A stretch of DNA of 5,422 nucleotides from an uncultured Planctomycetales bacterium (GCA_937997355.1 CALKTZ010000347.1:1-5422), one strand, 5' to 3'; shown: positions 1 through 5,202, numbered from the stretch's first letter. Translations and numbers: made by a program. Notes: a model not told the origin generated them from the letters alone.

Positions 1-365
1 AGGGCGGCGGAGCCCTGAGAGCTGTCGCCAGGAGGTGCCTCAGATTCCCGCGTTTGGCCCGTACGGCATTTTCGCGGAGTAACCCATGGCAATGGTCGGC
101 TTGAGGGAAATGCGGCCTCTGCGGGCCAATGCGAAATCCCCACCTGGGCGCTTCGCTGGGGTCGGTGAGAGCTGGTCAACGAAGATGAGGCTCGGGATGT
201 TGAGGGATGATCCCTCCGAAGCGACGGGGTGACTGCCGGTGATCGGCCGTCGCCGAGAACTTCCGGCCCGGGATCACTGGGCATGGGGGTTCGGGTGTTC
301 CGTGACCCCGACGTTCCCGAAATGCGAAATGGCTCACTTAGGGGAGAGCCGGGCCCCGGGAATGG
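1..365. other. Region without a supportable gene
   Basis: No reading frame here has both a plausible start with a ribosome binding site and protein-like composition. One minus-strand frame stays open from about position 175 to the left edge, but it has no start and its translation (rich in P, R and H) does not look like a protein I know. Small structures are present: a perfect 6-bp hairpin GAGGGA-TGA-TCCCTC at 202-216, and the 10-mer AATGCGAAAT at both 128-137 and 321-330. The stretch lies downstream of the minus-strand gene at 366-584, and I see no clear T-tract terminator for that gene. Confidence 0.5.
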
Positions 366-584
366 TCACTCCTTGGGGGGAACCTTCTCGTAGAAGATGG
401 AGACGATGATCTGAAGCGCTCCGTCCGCAGGGCCAGTTACACACACAGACTGATTCAGGATCCGGTACTGAGGATGTCGTTGAGCCTTCCGGAGCCAGGT
501 GTTGACCCTGTTCTGGAAGCTTGAAAGCGTCTCCTCACCAACATCCATTGCCGGGTCGCACCTCTCGAACAGCTTGATCCGCAT
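366..584 (-). CDS. Small Cse60-like protein of unknown function
   Basis: A 72-aa protein. The chosen start is ATG at 584, with a purine-rich GGAAGGGA on the minus strand ending about five bases before it; the TTG codon immediately upstream (587-585) is a weaker start. The N-terminus (MRIKLFE), a central amphipathic stretch with NTWLRKA, and a C-terminal strand IIVSIFYE follow the pattern of the small Cse60 family named after a Bacillus sporulation-sigma-regulated gene: a beta strand with a KLF motif, a helix, then 'I..QS...' and a final hydrophobic strand. Family members outside Firmicutes have no known role, and sporulation is not implied here. There is no signal peptide or membrane segment, so it is probably cytosolic. 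It has two cysteines (C9, C48). Its nearest same-strand neighbour of known type is the DUF1016 gene more than 500 bp upstream, so it probably has its own promoter. The gene call is fairly safe; the family match is from memory of the pattern. Confidence 0.68.
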   Translation of the reverse strand: MRIKLFERCDPAMDVGEETLSSFQNRVNTWLRKAQRHPQYRILNQSVCVTGPADGALQIIVSIFYEKVPPKE

Positions 585-626
585 CAAAGTCCCTTCCCAT
601 CGGGGCCGACTGGACTGAGTAAAACC

Positions 627-833
627 TCAGCGGGAGTGGGTAGCACCGATGAGAAGCGGGCGCGACGGCTGACACCGAATCTCCACCGCCATCCTGGCTC
701 GCCTTCCGTGCTCGCGTTCCGGCCGCTCCATCCGGCCGGTTGCGACACTCGGAACCATCGCTCGAACGAGCCCCCAGCTTCGAGCGCCGGTCGCCGCGAG
801 CGATGGTTCCTCGGTCCCCTCGTAGATTTTCAT
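627..833 (-). CDS. Doubtful small ORF (68 aa), possibly part of a repeat element
   Basis: On the minus strand an ATG at 833 is preceded by a strong AGAGGAAGAGAA ribosome-binding-type sequence with normal spacing, and the frame stays open for 68 codons. This is better start context than most chance ORFs have. Against it: the protein is rich in R, A and E with no motif, hydrophobic pattern or domain I recognise, and the perfect 14-bp inverted repeat at 751-764/797-810 lies inside it. The translation therefore contains two related stretches (EEPSLAAT and MVPSVAT) produced by the two repeat arms. A plus-strand ORF opposite it is no more convincing. It could be a genuine small gene between two same-strand genes, or a multicopy intergenic element that happens to be open. 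I recognise no function. Confidence 0.22.
   Translation of the reverse strand: MKIYEGTEEPSLAATGARSWGLVRAMVPSVATGRMERPEREHGRRARMAVEIRCQPSRPLLIGATHSR
751..810. repeat. Perfect 14-bp inverted repeat (hairpin with 32-nt loop)
   Basis: The left arm GGAACCATCGCTCG (751-764) is exactly complementary to the right arm CGAGCGATGGTTCC (797-810). The 32-nt interior also contains CTCG/CGAG words, and CGAGC occurs three times between 767 and 801. No T-tract follows on either strand, so it is not a standard intrinsic terminator. It may be a REP-like palindrome, the core of a short non-autonomous element, or a protein-binding site. Confidence 0.75.
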
Positions 834-865
834 TTCTCTTCCTCTTTGGGGATCGAGAAAATGAA
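831..865. repeat. AT-rich imperfect hairpin
   Basis: TTCATTTCTC (831-840) pairs with GAGAAAATGAA (855-865) except for a single unpaired A. It covers the start codon and ribosome binding site of the doubtful minus-strand ORF beginning at 833, so in that transcript it would hide the start. It may alternatively be coincidental pairing in a locally AT-rich patch. Confidence 0.4.
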
Positions 866-914
866 GCCGCAGAGGGGCAGGGCAGAGGGCCTCAGGCGGG
901 CTGAAGGTGTGGAC

Positions 915-1096
915 AAGTGTCCCACCAACTCCGCTAAGCAGAAATCAAAACTCATCCCGGCTGTCCCACCAAAAAATTCCCGCAAGCCGTGCGGTGGTGA
1001 TTCTCTCCGTGATCCCGAGAGGTTACCTATTTTGTGATAAAAGCCGATCGCCCGTGGGACACCGGGAGAGGCAACTATCGGGCGAAGTGTCCCACC
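915..1096. repeat. Cluster of four TGTCCCAC repeats, one inverted
   Basis: The 12-mer AAGTGTCCCACC occurs exactly at 915-926 and again at 1085-1096. A shorter copy TGTCCCACC is at 962-970, and an inverted copy GTGGGACACC is at 1054-1063. The last two form a 9-bp perfect stem (1054-1062 with 1087-1095). Four copies of an 8-mer in about 180 bp is far beyond chance. The cluster sits just downstream of the DUF1016 stop codon. The repeats may be binding sites for a regulator or transposase, or a relic of a transposon end. Ends with several internal copies of the terminal sequence are known from IS21-family elements, but I see no transposase gene here. Confidence 0.7.
971..994 (-). terminator. Possible intrinsic terminator of the DUF1016 gene
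   Basis: Read on the minus strand, a 5-bp stem CCGCA/TGCGG with a 5-nt loop is followed two bases later by six T residues (plus-strand A-tract 971-976). It lies about 115 bp beyond the stop of the minus-strand DUF1016 gene and would end its transcript. The stem is short, so confidence is moderate. Confidence 0.38.
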
Positions 1097-1108
1097 GAAA
1101 CGGGCCTA

Positions 1109-2188
1109 TCATTCAGCCGCATCGCCGAGCCTGGCCCGGGCCGTAGCAACCGCGGCGTGGAGCTTCTCCTGGAGCAGGGGGCGGGGGAGCAGCTCAGTCA
1201 TGTAGGCCGCGACGCGGATCCCGCTCTGATCGAGTTGCAAAAGCTCGATCTGCTCATCCGACTTGTCCGCACAGAGGATGAGCCCCAGCGGCGACTCTTC
1301 GCCCTCCTGCGTCTCGTGCTTCTCGAGCCAGCGGAGGTACAGCTCCATCTGACCCTTGTGGGCGGCCTCGAAGGGCCCGAGCTTCAGCTCGATCGCGACC
1401 AGCCGCCGGAGCTTCCGGTGGTAAAACAGGAGGTCGAGGTAGAAATCCCTCTGGTCGATGACCATCCGCTTCTGGCGGGCGACGAAGGCGAAGCCGGAGC
1501 CGAGCTCAAGGATGAAGCTCTCCAACTCTCGGAGGACGGCCGCTTCCAGGTCCTTCTCGCTAAAGGTGTCTTTGAGGCCGAGGAAGTCGAGGAGGTACGG
1601 GTCGCGAAAGACCAGGTCGGGCGTCAGGCGGTCCTCGTCGCGGAGCTTGGCAAGCTCCTGTTTCGCCAATGATTCAGGCTTCTTCGAGAGGGCGGTCCGC
1701 TCGAAGAGCATGCCGCCGAGTTTTTCCCGGAGCGTTCGTACGCTCCAGCGTTCGAGGCGGCACATCTCGGCGTAGAAGTCCCGTTTGAGTGGGTCGTCGA
1801 GCGGGATGATCTCGACGAAGTGGCTCCAGCCCAGGTAATTCGAGAGGGCGAAGACGGCGTCACGATCAGGGAAGGCCTCCGCGAAGCGGAGCATGCGAAA
1901 GAGATTCCGACGACCGAACCCTCGACCGAATTCGGCCTCCAATTGTGCCGACAGCGTCGACACAATCTCCTCTCCGTAAGCGGCCCGCTGTTCCTGAAGG
2001 GTTTCGGAGTGGATCCGATGGCCGACCTGCCAGTAGAGCAGTACCAAGGCGGAGTTGACCGCCTGGGCAACCCGCTCGCGGGAATCGTGGATAAGGGTGC
2101 GGAGATCGATCAGAACCTTGTCCGGGCCGGAGGCAACTGGTTGAGCCGCATCCTTCTTCACAATTTCCGTCTTCCGCTTCCGTGCCAA
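1109..2188 (-). CDS. DUF1016/YhcG-family PD-(D/E)XK nuclease-fold protein
   Basis: A 359-aa cytosolic protein of the YhcG type, which combines an N-terminal DUF1016_N domain with a C-terminal PD-(D/E)XK nuclease domain. The N-terminal domain spans about residues 24-185 and carries the hallmark LLYWQVGHRI (50-59), the stretch EFGRGFGRRNLFRMLRFAEAF (86-106) and LSNYLGWSHF (115-124). The C-terminal domain spans about 195-345. Candidate catalytic residues are E219 or E221, D252 in the FYLDLLFYH strand (249-257), and E267 and K269 in AIELKLG, with the conserved glutamine Q280 after them. GLILCADK (302-309) is also typical. All key residues are present, so it looks intact. The start is taken as TTG 2188 because GAGAGAGG lies five bases upstream and homology begins just after; the frame is open further upstream but unlike the family. 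YhcG-type genes often sit in accessory or restriction-modification regions. Nuclease activity of the family is predicted, and the substrate here is unknown. Confidence 0.93.
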   Translation of the reverse strand: MARKRKTEIVKKDAAQPVASGPDKVLIDLRTLIHDSRERVAQAVNSALVLLYWQVGHRIHSETLQEQRAAYGEEIVSTLSAQLEAEFGRGFGRRNLFRMLRFAEAFPDRDAVFALSNYLGWSHFVEIIPLDDPLKRDFYAEMCRLERWSVRTLREKLGGMLFERTALSKKPESLAKQELAKLRDEDRLTPDLVFRDPYLLDFLGLKDTFSEKDLEAAVLRELESFILELGSGFAFVARQKRMVIDQRDFYLDLLFYHRKLRRLVAIELKLGPFEAAHKGQMELYLRWLEKHETQEGEESPLGLILCADKSDEQIELLQLDQSGIRVAAYMTELLPRPLLQEKLHAAVATARARLGDAAE

Positions 2189-2193
2189 GGCTG

Positions 2194-2201
2194 CCTCTCT
2201 C
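2194..2201 (-). promoter_or_regulatory. Ribosome binding site deciding the TTG start of the DUF1016 gene
   Basis: On the minus strand GAGAGAGG ends five bases before TTG 2188-2186. No ATG or GTG with comparable context is near the point where family homology begins, so this site is the main reason for choosing a TTG start. Confidence 0.6.
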
Positions 2202-2206
2202 GTGCG

Positions 2207-2236
2207 CTTATATGGGGACCGAGCGAAGGCGCTCGG
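2207..2236 (-). promoter_or_regulatory. Possible promoter and operator of the DUF1016 gene
   Basis: A TATAAG box on the minus strand (2212-2207) resembles a -10 element and would give a very short leader ahead of the TTG start. I find no convincing -35 at the right distance. Instead, a perfect 7-bp palindrome CCGAGCG-AAGG-CGCTCGG (2219-2236) occupies the spacer, a place where a repressor could block transcription. A second 6-bp hairpin, TCTCGC-ACA-GCGAGA, lies at 2248-2262 in the same divergent spacer. Function is inferred from position only. Confidence 0.28.
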
Positions 2237-2356
2237 CGGAGGCCCAGTCTCGCACAGCGAGAGCAAAATCGAAAAGGGGGACGTCGTTGGACAAACCAGC
2301 ATGGAAGGCACTACTCTCCGGCCCAGAGACCAACTTGTAAGGAGAAGGGGATTTAA

Positions 2357-2971
2357 ATGAGAACAATCATTGTATTGATGTGTTGCTTTGTTTTCTCGGG
2401 CGGTTGTCACCGACCCGCAAGGAGGGCGTCCGTTCCCGTCGCGTCCCAATCGCCTGTTCTCGAGGTTCTCGCGGTGCCGCCCAAGGACATGGCGCCCGTT
2501 GAAGTGCGGGGAATTCGATTCGGCGCAAGTGAGCAAGCCGTTCGCGAGAAGGAAAAAGCGGAGTTCGTCGATTCCAAAAAGCTGGGCGCGGTGAACACCG
2601 TCATGTACTCCGACTCTCTGTTCGGGTCTCGGGTGCGCGTCGCTTACAAGTTTCTAAAGAACGAATTATACAGCTTGGTGTATGTGTTCACGAACCCAGG
2701 TGGGTGCTCGGATGCAAAGACCATTTATGGGAAACTCAAGTCCGAGGTTTCCGACAAGTATGGCGCTGCGGCAACGAAGGAGCTCGATACTCAGGACAGA
2801 TGCCTTGGGATGGCGGAATGGAATTTCCGAAGTGCGGGTCGGCCTACGGTCGTGGGATTAGCACTCGATGGCACGCAGTACGGAGCTGAGCTTTCCTTGA
2901 GATACGAAGATTCGACCAGGGTGGAAGCCATCCCGGCAGCTCAGTCAGACGTGGATAAGGGAAAGTTGTAG
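2357..2971 (+). CDS. Predicted lipoprotein of unknown function
   Basis: A 204-aa protein starting at ATG 2357, after AAGGAGAAGGGG (2339-2350). Residues 1-16 form a short signal sequence with one Arg and a hydrophobic core, ending in FSGGC, so C17 is the probable lipidated cysteine. The lipobox is imperfect: serine rather than leucine sits at -3, and C9 and C10 also lie in the hydrophobic core. A proline/alanine-rich linker (about 18-48) follows, then a globular domain (49-186). That domain has the pattern 'GIRFGAS...V' (52-62), alternating strands AYKFLKNELYSLVYVF (96-111), a helix KTIYGKLKSEVSDKYG (121-136), W155 and a final strand LSLRYED (179-185). This layout recalls small secreted bacterial proteins with an FG-x-S motif and a closing KYG, but I cannot name the family. 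C117 and C149 could form a disulphide outside the cytoplasm. It is transcribed divergently from the nuclease gene, and no functional link between the two is evident. Confidence 0.82.
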   Translation: MRTIIVLMCCFVFSGGCHRPARRASVPVASQSPVLEVLAVPPKDMAPVEVRGIRFGASEQAVREKEKAEFVDSKKLGAVNTVMYSDSLFGSRVRVAYKFLKNELYSLVYVFTNPGGCSDAKTIYGKLKSEVSDKYGAAATKELDTQDRCLGMAEWNFRSAGRPTVVGLALDGTQYGAELSLRYEDSTRVEAIPAAQSDVDKGKL

Positions 2972-3086
2972 AACTTGAAATGGCGGAAGTTCCTCCGTTC
3001 GGAGCGTGACGGGTTGAGAACTCTGGAGCTGATTGAGTTGAGCGTTGCCCTTCGGGCCGGGCTCCTCCGGGCTCCGCTTCCGCTCG

Positions 3087-3105
3087 GTCCGGCGAGTAGC
3101 CGGAC
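3087..3105. repeat. Perfect 7-bp hairpin in the leader
   Basis: GTCCGGC (3087-3093) pairs perfectly with GCCGGAC (3099-3105) around the loop GAGTA. A second perfect hairpin follows at 3145-3159 (CGTCGC-CTT-GCGACG). Neither has a T-tract, so they do not look like terminators of the lipoprotein gene that ends 116 bp upstream. Confidence 0.65.
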
Positions 3106-3230
3106 TGCTCCGCACCCTGCACATCCCTAACGCGGTGATAGCGCCGTCGCCTTGCGACGACCGATCGTCCCGGGCCTCCCTGAGATCAGCCCGAGAGTAC
3201 CCCGCCCAATCAGCTCCCCGCCGCCCCACC

Positions 3231-3252
3231 CATTTCCGCTCCGCGGAAAATG
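3231..3252. repeat. GCTCCGC-type hairpin, copy A
   Basis: TTTCCGC (3233-3239) pairs with GCGGAAA (3243-3249) around a TCC loop, and CAT/ATG pair further out past one unpaired A. It has the same loop and the same core as the hairpin at 3321-3337, so the two look like members of one small family of mini-palindromes. Confidence 0.65.
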
Positions 3253-3320
3253 CCCCCACGGTCGGTTTCCGATCCTCGGGAGACCGCCCTCAGCCACAAC
3301 CCCTTCGCTCACCTCGCGGA

Positions 3321-3337
3321 TTCCCGCTCCGCGGGAA
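3321..3337. repeat. GCTCCGC-type hairpin, copy B
   Basis: A perfect 7-bp stem TTCCCGC/GCGGGAA around a TCC loop. The arms differ from copy A at 3231-3252 while staying complementary, which points to conserved structure rather than conserved sequence. Shorter versions with the same loop occur at 3106-3114 (TGC-TCC-GCA) and 3368-3378 (GGGC-TCC-GCCC). Confidence 0.65.
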
Positions 3338-3521
3338 AGCCACCGGTTCGCCCCCTCCGCCGAGGCCGGGCTCCGCCCACATCCCGGCTTCCGCCACCAC
3401 CTGTTCGCAGACCCTGCGGCCGTCAAGGTCCGCTCCGCTCTCCACCTGGACGGCCCCATTCTCTGCCCACCCCGCCCCACCGGCGGACGCCGGGACGCAG
3501 GCCACGCCCGGGAAGAGGTTC

Positions 3522-3586
3522 TGTTTTTTCCCTGGGTCGGTGCTGCCCGCCGTGGGCTCCATCAGCACCGCCCCAGCGAAAAAACA
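3522..3586 (+). promoter_or_regulatory. Long interrupted stem-loop upstream of the DUF932 gene
   Basis: Three helices stack with one mismatch between each. TGTTTTTTC (3522-3530) pairs with GAAAAAACA (3578-3586), CTGGG (3532-3536) with CCCAG (3572-3576), and CGGTGCTG (3538-3545) with CAGCACCG (3563-3570). The 17-nt loop holds an inner CCC/GGG pairing (3546-3548 with 3554-3556). That gives 22 pairs with two single mismatches, which is very unlikely by chance. The T-tract is on the 5' side and the A-tract on the 3' side, the reverse of an intrinsic terminator on both strands. The structure ends 74 bases before the ATG. It could be a leader RNA element, a protein-binding hairpin or a single-strand DNA site. 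Confidence 0.7.
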
Positions 3587-3660
3587 TGCGCGGGCGGCAC
3601 TTGGACGAACGACGCACGCCCCGCAGATGCGCGGTGGGTCAAAGAACGGAGAACGAAACC

Positions 3661-4734
3661 ATGAAGACAGGACGAACCCTCAGAGAGCTACTCGAAGAAG
3701 TCACCCGGCAATCCGAGAGCAAACGCGACTACGTCGCCCACTCGCAGACGATGAGCGTGAGCACGCACGTCGACGGGTCATTCCTCGAAATCCCCGCGCA
3801 AGACGTGGTGCCGCTCCCTATCAGGGACACGGCACATGGGCAGATTGCCGAACGGGTCGGGATTCCCAAGGCGTATTACGACCGGATGAAGGAGAAAGCC
3901 CCCGCGTTGTTCGACGAGAACGTGAATCATTGGCTCAAGGCCAGCGACGACCGCCGATTGATTCGGACTCTCGACGGAAACGCCCGGGCGTTCCTCTCTA
4001 GCCGTTACCGGATGCTGGACAACGACGACCTCGCCGCGGTCGCCCTGCCGATACTCATGGACCACGGCTTTGAGCTGGTGAGCTCCGAAATCACCGAGCG
4101 AAAGTTCTACCTGAAGGCGACCACGCCGAGGATACAAGCCGAGGTAAAACCGGGCGACGTGGTCCAGGCCGGGGTGGTCATCAGCAATTCCGAGGTGGGA
4201 CACGGCACGCTGAAGATTGAGCCCTTGCTCTATTTTCTGGTTTGCACGAACGGCCTCGTGTTGCCCGATGCGAGCCTGAGACGGCAGCACGTCGGCAGGC
4301 ACCTGAGCGACTTCGACGCGGAGGAGCGTTACTTCAAACAGGAAACGCTCAGGACCGACGACGCCGCGTTCTGGATGAAGGTGAGGGACGTGCTCCGCGG
4401 CATGCTCGAGGAGTCGGCTTTCCCCGCCCACATGGGCAAGGTGCGAGACGCGGCCGGGCAGAGAATCGAAGCGGACCCCTTCGCCGTGGTCGAGGTGACG
4501 GCCAAGCGGTACCGCATGACGGAGACCGAGAAACGCTCGGTGCTCACGCACTTCCTCGCCGGGCACAACGGCCAGAGCGAACTGACCCGCTACGGCCTGG
4601 TGCAGGCCGTGACGCGGGCGAGCCAGGACGTCGAGGACTACGACCGGGCCACCGAGATGGAGCAGCTCGGCGGGCAGATTCTCGAACTCCCCCCGGGCCA
4701 GTGGCGGAACCTCTCCGAGGCCCGCGGAGCCTGA
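3661..4734 (+). CDS. DUF932 family phage/plasmid-like protein
   Basis: A 357-aa protein of the DUF932 family (phage/plasmid-like), common on plasmids, phages and integrative elements. The molecular role is not established; links to DNA replication or recombination are conjecture. The start ATG 3661 follows GGAGA (3648-3652) at 8-nt spacing. The frame is open upstream, but that extension is low-complexity and has no ribosome binding site. Recognisable segments: YYDRM (72-76) and VNHWL (88-92) in the N-terminal half; the core RTLDGNARAFLSSRYRMLDN (102-121); GVVISNSEVGHGTLKIEP (171-188), followed by CTNGLVLPD (195-203) and the basic RRQHVGRH (207-214); and a C-terminal helical part with AVTRASQDVEDYDRATEME (316-334) and LGGQIL (336-341). 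It has no signal peptide or membrane segment, so it should be cytosolic. The length is normal for the family, with no sign of damage. It is followed after 68 bp by the small gene at 4803, probably in one operon. Confidence 0.92.
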   Translation: MKTGRTLRELLEEVTRQSESKRDYVAHSQTMSVSTHVDGSFLEIPAQDVVPLPIRDTAHGQIAERVGIPKAYYDRMKEKAPALFDENVNHWLKASDDRRLIRTLDGNARAFLSSRYRMLDNDDLAAVALPILMDHGFELVSSEITERKFYLKATTPRIQAEVKPGDVVQAGVVISNSEVGHGTLKIEPLLYFLVCTNGLVLPDASLRRQHVGRHLSDFDAEERYFKQETLRTDDAAFWMKVRDVLRGMLEESAFPAHMGKVRDAAGQRIEADPFAVVEVTAKRYRMTETEKRSVLTHFLAGHNGQSELTRYGLVQAVTRASQDVEDYDRATEMEQLGGQILELPPGQWRNLSEARGA

Positions 4735-4748
4735 GACGACCACCCGAG

Positions 4749-4771
4749 GCCGCCGGGCGTTCCCCGGCGGC
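4749..4771 (+). promoter_or_regulatory. Intercistronic 9-bp GC hairpin
   Basis: GCCGCCGGG (4749-4757) pairs perfectly with CCCGGCGGC (4763-4771) around the 5-nt loop CGTTC. It begins 14 bases after the DUF932 stop. No T-tract follows, so it is not a complete intrinsic terminator. It more likely stabilises or separates the upstream message, or lowers expression of the second gene. Confidence 0.65.
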
Positions 4772-4802
4772 TCATCCTCGAAACATCAGCAAGCAGGAAG
4801 CA

Positions 4803-5171
4803 ATGACCATGAAAGTAAGAAGCATCAGAAGCGATGACGATTTTAGCCATGACGAGCAGAAGAACGGCCAGGACCGCAACCGGCCCGGGGTCCGGCCCCC
4901 GGAACGGTTGCGCCCGGCATCCCGCCCCGTGGAAACCATCCGCCGGGGAAATGTTCTGGTCAGCATCTGGGCCAACCCGACGACCTGGGGAGCCGTGGAA
5001 TGGAAGGTGAGCTTCAACCGCGTCTATAGCCGGAGCGACGGGGTCGGCTATAGCCGCTCGTTCGAGTGGAGCGACTTGCTGGACCTCATCCAGGGGGCGT
5101 TCGACGCGAAGCGATGGATAGCCAAGACAGAGAAGCGATTGAGGGGGGGCTGGTTCCTGCGTTGGATTTAG
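4803..5171 (+). CDS. Small conserved protein of uncharacterised family, partner of DUF932
   Basis: A 122-aa protein from ATG 4803, or 120 aa from the in-frame ATG 4809. The AGGA at 4795-4798 is rather close to the first ATG (4 nt) and rather far from the second (10 nt), so the start is ambiguous by two codons. Residues 1-44 are polar, charged and probably disordered. Residues 46-107 form the conserved part: IRRGNVLVSIWANP, then WKVSFNRVYSR, SRSFEWSDLLDLIQGAFDAKRWI. This IR-x-GN...IW...V-x-F-x-R-x-Y...SF...DLL...A..WI pattern matches a family of small uncharacterised proteins I associate with planctomycetes, cyanobacteria and mobile elements. The predicted order is several beta strands and then one helix, which vaguely recalls PC4-like single-strand DNA binders; that is a guess. 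The C-terminus is basic (KRLRGGWFLRWI). It shares a transcript with the DUF932 gene and is followed by a clear terminator. Confidence 0.85.
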   Translation: MTMKVRSIRSDDDFSHDEQKNGQDRNRPGVRPPERLRPASRPVETIRRGNVLVSIWANPTTWGAVEWKVSFNRVYSRSDGVGYSRSFEWSDLLDLIQGAFDAKRWIAKTEKRLRGGWFLRWI

Positions 5172-5202
5172 CCGAGCCTTCGCACGCCAAAGCGACCACC
5201 GG

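Larger units (their letters stand above)
2972..3660 (+). other. Long structured, C-rich non-coding leader upstream of the DUF932 gene
   Basis: Nearly 700 bp without a credible gene. Open frames exist on both strands because stop codons are rare at this GC content, but their translations are low-complexity runs of P, R, S and A or G and none has a good ribosome binding site. From 3181 to 3480 I count about 145 C and 67 G on the plus strand, a strong local skew. The stretch holds many perfect short hairpins: 3047-3057, 3087-3105, 3145-3159, 3231-3252, 3321-3337 and 3365-3388. It also has six GCTCCGC words and the long stem-loop at 3522-3586. It may be a long 5' untranslated region, a structured RNA, or a single-strand-active DNA site of a mobile element. 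The promoter of the downstream gene must lie within it, but I cannot place it. Confidence 0.55.

Noticed and set aside
128..330. Direct repeat AATGCGAAAT at 128-137 and 321-330 as a regulatory pair or attachment site
   Set aside because: It is a 10-bp match without flanking similarity or symmetry, and too weak to interpret.
636..1037. 133-codon plus-strand frame from a GTG in the intergenic region
   Set aside because: It has no ribosome binding site, its basic P/S/R-rich translation has no motif, and it runs through the inverted repeat and the TGTCCCAC repeats.
915..1096. CRISPR array
   Set aside because: The repeats are only 8-12 bp, irregularly spaced, and one is inverted. No cas genes are present.
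1034..1672. 212-codon open frame on the plus strand
   Set aside because: It is the antisense shadow of the well-supported DUF1016 gene, and its E/L/V-rich translation mirrors that gene's codons.
2189..2536. Longer N-terminus for the DUF1016 protein, starting at 2536
   Set aside because: It would overlap the divergent lipoprotein gene and its ribosome binding site, has no family similarity, and TTG 2188 has a good ribosome binding site.
3522..3586. Bidirectional intrinsic terminator
   Set aside because: The T-tract precedes and the A-tract follows the stem on both strands, so neither direction gives a stem followed by U residues.
3250..3660. Upstream extension of the DUF932 reading frame by 137 codons
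   Set aside because: The extension is a low-complexity P/R/S-rich translation with no ribosome binding site. Family homology and a good GGAGA site both support ATG 3661.
3045..4001. 318-codon plus-strand frame through the leader and into the DUF932 gene
   Set aside because: It is in the wrong frame relative to DUF932 and is low-complexity, with no supporting start context.
3778..4743. 321-codon open frame on the minus strand
   Set aside because: It is antisense to the DUF932 gene. It is long only because stop codons are rare at high GC, and its composition (V, H, L, R-rich) has no domain.
4242..4802. Upstream extension of the small DUF932 partner gene
   Set aside because: It lies inside the DUF932 coding sequence in another frame and is R/P/A-rich. 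The AGGA site and the conserved core fit a start at 4803 or 4809.
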